A stretch of DNA of 64,000 nucleotides from the NCBI RefSeq assembly GCF_021130785.1, contig NC_060213.1:101131501-101195500 (forward strand), read 5' to 3'. Shown in pieces: positions 58,935 through 64,000 of this stretch. This DNA comes from Homalodisca vitripennis (Eukaryota > Arthropoda > Insecta > Hemiptera > Cicadellidae). The first letter of the stretch is position 1. Each line of letters starts with the position of its first letter. The notes below the pieces were generated by a model. That model searched no databases and was not told the origin of the DNA. It was given only the letters and a program-made list of their open reading frames with translations. The position numbers were made by a program, and so were the translations under genes.

Positions 58935-59235
58935 CTTCACTAAAACATTCATTCCTGCAAAACTTCTAACAATTTTTACAACTGCAATGTTGGTTTACTG
59001 ACGTTTATATTTTTGCCAAGCCTTTAGGTTATTTATGATAATTGGGCTCTGCAGCAGCGCACCGGTCCTAAAACCTCACATCTTGTGCAGTACAGAATTC
59101 ATTTTCGTGCTCCATTTCTCAGCATCATATTATTTCAGTTTCTCATTAAAATATTGGCCGGAATGAAATATTATGATAAATTTATAGTAAGCCGCTCTTG
59201 AAGTGAAATAAATACAAATAATTCATTTAATACAT
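58935..59235 (+). repeat. dispersed repeat F, copy 2
   Basis: Direct-orientation partner of 35,285-35,610. It ends just before a long CA array. Confidence 0.75.
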
Positions 59236-59255
59236 TAACATATCTTTGAGCGTAG

Positions 59256-59428
<173 letters not shown>

Positions 59429-59639
59429 ACGCACATCTATGTATACATTGTGCAGTCAACAAGTATTAATGCAACAGCTGTGCATTTGTTGCTGAACATT
59501 GATTATTTTACAGTCTTTGGACGACTGTGACATTATTTCCGGCAACTCAACTTCTGGGGTTTTAAAACATTAAAATGTCTAAAAGTCGTGCGCGATATGG
59601 TTGGTTCAATAAGATTTCGTAATCAATGATAATATAACT

Positions 59640-59870
59640 GGCGAAACCTGGGGGTTGCTATAATATTTCACTGGGGACATGGAAAATGTCATTTATGTCT
59701 GTCTCTCCGCTCGATATCTTGAGAATGAACAGATTTATCGACTTGATATTTCGCACAAAGTTTCATTAATATAGTCGAGTTCATTCATTTCATTAATATA
59801 TAACTTGTCTGCAACCTCATCGAAGACTGTAAGTTAAAACAAAACGTGATGTGGCGTACTCCTGTCTACC
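59640..59870 (+). repeat. dispersed repeat C, partial copy 3
   Basis: Carries the family phrases tgtctgtctc, gctcgatatctt, gagaatgaac, attaatatag and a late gtggcgtac-type end also present at 14.53 kb. Confidence 0.45.
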
Positions 59871-60169
59871 TGTATTAATTATTATTAGAACATTTATCTT
59901 TCAAATTTACCTCTTTTTTAATAAAATCAGTATTGTAAAATCTTCAATATTTGTGTTAACAGATTACAAAAATTTTCAATATCACTTAAACGTACACGTC
60001 AATAATAGACACTATGTTTGCAAAGGTGTAAGGGTTCAATTTTATACCCCGTTTGTTTTGTTTGTTCTTAAGTGAGAAAACGTTTATTCTGTCAAGTAGG
60101 TGTGTCGATTTATTTTTCGTCGATAGTCGTCGTCGTCGTCATTCCATTAGAAGGAGTTGATTTGAGGTT

Positions 60170-60460
60170 AGGGAACCTCTCTACTCGGGGCAGTACAGTT
60201 AGCCGGAGCTCCGATGTGGCCGCTGCAGCGTCTGGCGACGACTGACGAAAACCCGTCTCTGCGCATGACCGGCTGGCGGTCTACTTATACAGCCGACCCG
60301 ACAAGGGACAAAGAGTTTTTGCTTGCTAACGTCGTGGAGTGAAGTCGATTCGAGGAGAAGAGTTTTTGCTTGCGGACGTCGGTTTATGAAGTCGAGTCGA
60401 GGAGAGAAGCCCTGTACGAGAGAATACGCCAGTCGGCATATATCCTCTATTTGGTGAGTC
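60170..60460 (+). promoter_or_regulatory. GC-rich candidate promoter, first exon with strong donor
   Basis: A CpG-containing block has a TATAC box (60,286-60,290) and, about 165 nt downstream, the consensus donor TTTG|GTGAGTC (GT at 60,454-60,455). In between lies a 47 bp direct duplication (gagtttttgcttgc at 60,313 and 60,360). The exon would be a non-coding leader. Either a host gene starting here with exons beyond the window or an LTR promoter fits. The minus-strand frame is a shadow. Confidence 0.4.
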
Positions 60461-60574
60461 ACCCCGAATTGTAATCATTAAGGAAATTTAAAAAAGATCG
60501 CGAATATTGAATGTTGAAGGTTAAATATAAAAATTAGTACTGATTCGCTAACCTTGAATTCTACGGAATTCTTT

Positions 60575-60785
60575 GAAAAATTAATAATTCGGTGCGTAGG
60601 ATAGGTTAACAGCAGCTTATAGGTTATTGCGGTTAGCGATAGTAGTGTATCTATTAAATATAGGTTCTATTACCTTTCACTAACCTTTCCTAGTTTGCAA
60701 ACGCATATTTTGCATCCTATAAGCCGCGTAGGCTTGTTATCCTATTCCTAAAATTAATAATTCGGTCCGTAGGATAGTTAAAAGA
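60575..60785 (+). repeat. short direct repeats flanking an inverted motif
   Basis: attaataattcggtgcgtag (60,584) recurs as attaataattcggtccgtag (60,753). Between them, gcttatagg and cctataagc form an inverted pair. Confidence 0.55.
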
Positions 60786-60792
60786 GCTCCCC

Positions 60793-60889
60793 ACCCCCCC
60801 CCCCCCCCACCCCCCCCCCCCCCCACCCCCCCCCCCCCCCACCCCCCCCCCCCCCCACCCCCCCCCCCCCCCACCCCCCCCCCCCCCAA
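60793..60889. repeat. perfect 16 bp minisatellite (A C15) x 6
   Basis: A residues fall at 60,793, 60,809, 60,825, 60,841, 60,857, 60,873 and 60,889, exactly 16 apart, with only C between them apart from an extra A at 60,888. The minus strand is six G15 runs and therefore strongly prone to G-quadruplex formation. Confidence 0.97.
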
Positions 60890-60949
60890 CCGGAAAGGGT
60901 TAGTCATGGTATCATGGTGCTCCATTACTGTTATGCTGTTTATACTGCA

Positions 60950-62075
60950 GTAGTAATATCAAAATATCGCCTGTCAAAGTAATTGTTTGTGTTAATTCAT
61001 TATTTGCGTTCTTTACAGTTCTTATTGTTTAGATTCAACTGTTTTAAAAAAATGTCCATATTTACTTACGTCTTTTAATAAAGTTCTTTTATTTATTAAA
61101 ATATTTTGTGCAATTTTGTTTAAAATTTATTACAATCTAAAACAGTTGAAGAATTTGAGCGAAATGTTTACAAAACCAAATTAAACACAATTATAACAAG
61201 TTTTTGGTATAAGCAATATAAGGTGCCAGAGAGTAAGGCCTCTAGTTTCCGGTGAACTATTGCAGTTACTATAACACGAGAATGCGTTGAAATCAAATCT
61301 TTCCGACGATATTCAAATCTGACTTCCCACATTATTGCTCATTATTTTATATTCTATATATTGTAATATATAAGAATCAAAATAAAGTACAAGTTTTACG
61401 TAACTTTTTAAATTTTAGACATAAAATATTAATTCCTTATTTAATGAAATTTCTGTACTTTTCATTAATTAATACTATTTACAAACTGAAAAAATATATC
61501 TGAATAATTTAGTAAACTAACCATTTGGATATTACAACATATATTGTTGCAAATAAATAAATACTGTTATTTAATGCCCATAGTTTGAGTGAAAAATTCA
61601 GTTTGAGTAAAAAAACAATTGATTTAAAATTAATTTAAGATGCACTCACGTAAGATTCAGGATCTAAATTTCAATTATACTCTCGAATCTGATGTGTACA
61701 AATTATATTGCATCACAACAGGATCGAGAGCTAGCTAAGGATTGCTACAGGGATTAGCTGCCAACGATATTGCTCGGATCCCTTTGAATGAGTTCTATGT
61801 TTTCCTTTCAACCCTATCAGGCCTTTTTCTCTGTCACCATGTCTGTTACCCAATCAGGAAATGCCATTTGACGTATGGAGTAATTTACACTTAGTTATAT
61901 TCGATAAGTTCGTTTGTTTACGAATATCTTTTATATTTTGGCTAAAATATATGGTACGATTTCTAAGTGTGGTTCCTATTTTTTAAATGTGTCTCTCTCA
62001 TCCCTATTTCCCTAAAGTTGCACACCAGAGGGCAAAGAATAATGTAGTATATTATCATTAAGCGTTAATAAATAT
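60950..62075. other. AT-rich DNA, no gene recognised
   Basis: No supported feature. Confidence 0.45.
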
Positions 62076-62079
62076 CATA

Positions 62080-62260
62080 GCTGGAGGAGAAGGAACAATT
62101 TCATTTCTGTCTGTCTATCCACTCAATATCCCGATAACGAAATACTCTATAGACTTGTTATCAATTTCTAAAAATATGTTATCAAGCTTTATTTTTATAA
62201 GGCATCATCGATATCAATGATGGTGTATGTAATGGGATTTGGCTAAGTTTTTAAGTAAAG
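62080..62260 (+). repeat. dispersed repeat C, partial copy 4
   Basis: atttcatttctgtctgtcta, cactcaatatc, caagctttattttta and aatgggatttggctaag match the copy at 39.77-39.88 kb. Confidence 0.5.
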
Positions 62261-62555
62261 TTTTATAGAGTGAACCCTTTCAGGTCGTATGTGTACTCTA
62301 CTAATAGAGAACTTTAGTTTTATGTACTACGCGACCTTTACTCTTATTTAAGATTTCCATCTGACTTCTTGCGGGCCATCACCCTGACATGACAGAAAAA
62401 TGGTGTTTATTACTTCAAAAGCTGATAAGTGATGTTTTATTGCTTTGCCTGTAAATGTTCAGGAATAAATATAGATGGTGTAAGAAAAGTCCGGTCAGGC
62501 TTGATAATTTTTGAAGATTCTCAGGTAAAGCAGTAAAACATTACCTATAAATCTT

Positions 62556-62613
62556 TATATATATTATTAATATTATATATATATATACATGTATAGATAT
62601 ATATATATATATA
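62556..62613. repeat. interrupted (TA)n tract next to the tRNA-like module
   Basis: TA-rich run at the same (3') end of the module as at 54.05 kb. Confidence 0.85.
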
Positions 62614-62651
62614 TTTTTTTCAATGAACATTGAATCACATAAAGTAGTACT

Positions 62652-62721
62652 TGCTCCGCCGGGACTCGAACCCGGATCTCTCACTTGCCGGGTGAATGTG
62701 CTACCATTACACCACAGATGC
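62652..62721 (-). ncRNA. tRNA-like sequence 3
   Basis: The A box TGGTGTAATGG and B box GGTTCGAGTCC are intact. The 5' acceptor strand has an extra base (GCATCTG), so the acceptor is imperfect. Same loop CCGGCAA as the others. Confidence 0.7.
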
Positions 62722-62912
62722 CTTACTTTTACGATTAAATTATTTTGTATTTGGCCGTATCTGTCACATGTGCGTTAAAATTACCAAACTAACATATGAT
62801 TGGAAGACCAAATACCTGTCAAACGAGTTTTATATACATTAATTAAATTTGTATAAGTGTCAAAAGCCGAATTAAAATTTTTTCAATGGATATTGAATCA
62901 CAAAAAAAAACT

Positions 62913-62981
62913 TGCTCCGCTGGGACTCGAACCCGGATATCTCACTTGCCGGGTAAATGTGCTACCATAACACGACTAAGC
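62913..62981 (-). ncRNA. tRNA-like sequence 4, diverged
   Basis: B box GGTTCGAGTCC is kept. The A box and acceptor strand carry several changes (GTGTTATGG; the acceptor no longer pairs well). An open frame overlapping it is an artefact. Confidence 0.65.
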
Positions 62982-63029
62982 CCTTACTTTTTACGATTCA
63001 ATTATTTTGTATTTTGCCGTATCTGTTTT

Positions 63030-63330
63030 GTAATACTGTTAAAGGTAAAAGACAGTAATTATTACTATTCTGACAAATGGAAAAGCCACGCTCATTAAGA
63101 CCTTCATTAGTAGTAAATGAGATTATCTACAACAAAGAGAAATATTTAGCAAAACGAACTTCATTAAACAGTTCCTTTAGTCTAATACTCTTCCTAAATT
63201 AATTTTGCTTTTTTAACTTCTACTTTTCAACCACGTTAATAACGTAGAAAACTCACAATGTATGAATTTAAGGTAACTAAGTAATCAATGTTTACATTAA
63301 AAATCTAATTAAATCATGTGTATGCATAAA
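63030..63330. other. AT-rich spacer, nothing recognised
   Basis: No supported feature. It ends at the abrupt start of the reverse transcriptase below. Confidence 0.45.
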
Positions 63331-63337
63331 AATCGAG

Positions 63338-64000
63338 TGGGTAAAATCATACCTAGGAGACAGAAGTCAGGTTACAAAGATGGGAAGTGAGACGTCAACT
63401 TCACTTGTCAAAAGGCGAGGTGTTCCTCAAGGAAGTTGTCTTGGACCTATATTGTTCAACTTATATACGTCTGACTTCCCAAGTTGTGTTCAAAGCTGTG
63501 CAGCTCACCTGTACGCAGATGATTGTCAGTTGCGCTTGTCATACGAGCCTGGCTCCATTGATGAGGCTATTGAGAAAATAAATTCCGACCTAGTGAACAT
63601 CAACACTTGGTCGGTTAACAATGGCCTTAAACTCAATATAGGTAAGTGCATTGTCCTTCATCTTGCCCCACACAATCTGGTGCAGGCCCTTGGTCAGAGA
63701 GGAGTGAGAGTAAGGCTCAGTGGGAAGAGCCTGTCTGTCTCTGAGTCAGTCAAGACTCTCGGAGTTGTGCTTGACAGTAAGCTCACCTTTTCTGATCATG
63801 TCACTCATGCTATCCAGCGTGCCCTTGGTAGGCTGAGGGGTCTGTACAGATTTAGAAGTCTGCTGCCAGAATCCGCTAAGCTCCGGCTTCTGAGTTCTCT
63901 TGTTCTGTCTGTATTTTATTACTGCTATCCTGCATACGGCAACAGTATCTCTAGGGGAGACATAGATCGGATTCAAAGACTGCAAAACTCTGCAGTTCGA
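63338..64000 (+). CDS. Jockey-type non-LTR reverse transcriptase, 5'-truncated, open to window end
   Basis: One uninterrupted frame of 221 codons runs to the edge of the window. It starts abruptly at WVKSYLGDRSQVTK, which is the middle of a reverse transcriptase. It continues with GVPQGSCLGPILFNLYTSDF (motif B), AHLYADDCQL (motif C with both catalytic Asp), INTWSVNNGLKLNIGKC and SVKTLGVVLDSKLTFSDHV, then the thumb segment FRSLLPESAKLRLL and IDRIQRLQNSAVR. The fingers and motif A are missing upstream, where AT-rich host sequence takes over, so this is a 5'-truncated insertion of Jockey-clade type. An internal ATG lies at 63,380 but is not the natural start. The absence of stops and frameshifts suggests a young insertion. 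Its 3' end lies outside the window. Confidence 0.88.

Larger units (their letters stand above)
62620..63030 (-). repeat. tRNA-like module: about 1.5 tandem units, 261 bp period
   Basis: The reverse complement matches the 53.7 kb units, with ttgctccgc starting at 62,651 and 62,912. Between them are tgtatttggccgtatctgtc, catatgattggaagaccaaa and aattaaatttgtataagt. The far unit ends near gccgtatctg at about 63,025. Confidence 0.9.

Noticed and set aside
60737..60925. Gly-rich open frame on the minus strand
   Set aside because: It is a translation of the (A C15) repeat, not a protein.
63387..63581. Plus-strand 64-residue frame
   Set aside because: It is a shifted shadow of the intact reverse transcriptase frame starting at 63,338.
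63746..63985. Minus-strand 79-residue frame
   Set aside because: It lies opposite the thumb region of the Jockey-type reverse transcriptase and is a shadow.

Overview
The window is non-coding, transposon-laden eukaryotic DNA, most likely from an arthropod and probably an insect. It is strongly AT-rich. It carries an R1-clade non-LTR retrotransposon, mariner, PIF/Harbinger and Jockey-like remnants, tRNA-like and 5S-like Pol III repeats, and many CA, TA and poly-C microsatellites. I found no host protein-coding gene I can defend. Long open reading frames occur only inside mobile elements. No bacterial signal, CRISPR array or operon is present.

Layout. 0-0.25 kb: broken mariner transposase (minus). 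2.9-5.5 kb: dispersed repeat fragments. 6.1-7.7 kb: dead Jockey-like element (plus). 8.4 kb: CA array. 9.3-10.5 kb: an A-rich repeat followed by a minus-strand promoter-like block. 13.8-15.0 kb: a 0.7 kb repeat and a dead DDE transposase (minus). 16.7-20.1 kb: 5S-like repeats, a GC-rich island and an internally repetitive family. 22.46-26.61 kb: R1-clade element of about 4.1 kb, bounded by a 10 bp target duplication. 28.2-29.3 kb: a second A-rich plus promoter-like block. 31.2-31.7 kb: tRNA-like repeat copies in opposite orientations, one split by a foldback. 32.4-35.6 kb: a tandem 322 bp repeat and duplicated segments. 37.5 and 42.6 kb: promoter-like islands. 39.7-40.4 kb: second copy of the 13.8 kb repeat. 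43.8 kb: foldback with a TA core. 45.0-45.6 kb: PIF/Harbinger deletion derivative. 49.0-49.3 kb: 58 bp tandem array grown from a small palindrome. 53.7-54.0 kb: tandem 252 bp tRNA-like units. 54.1-55.1 kb: inverted partner of the 2.9 kb repeat and a 5S-SINE copy. 58.9-59.4 kb: dispersed repeat and a CA/CG array. 60.2-60.9 kb: GC-rich promoter-like block and a perfect (A C15) repeat. 62.6-63.0 kb: tRNA-like units, minus. 63.3-64.0 kb: uninterrupted Jockey-type reverse transcriptase running off the window.

What connects these parts is repeat biology. Autonomous reverse transcriptases (R1 clade, Jockey type) sit among short Pol III-promoted repeats, foldbacks and tandem arrays. The most interesting candidates for undescribed families are the 252-261 bp tRNA-like module that occurs as tandem dimers next to (TA)n tracts, the 58 bp array with a palindromic founder, and the internally repetitive family with members at 3.4, 19.4-20.1, 33.1-33.7 and 43.8-44.1 kb. 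All family assignments are by eye. Copy numbers and novelty need genome-wide searches.
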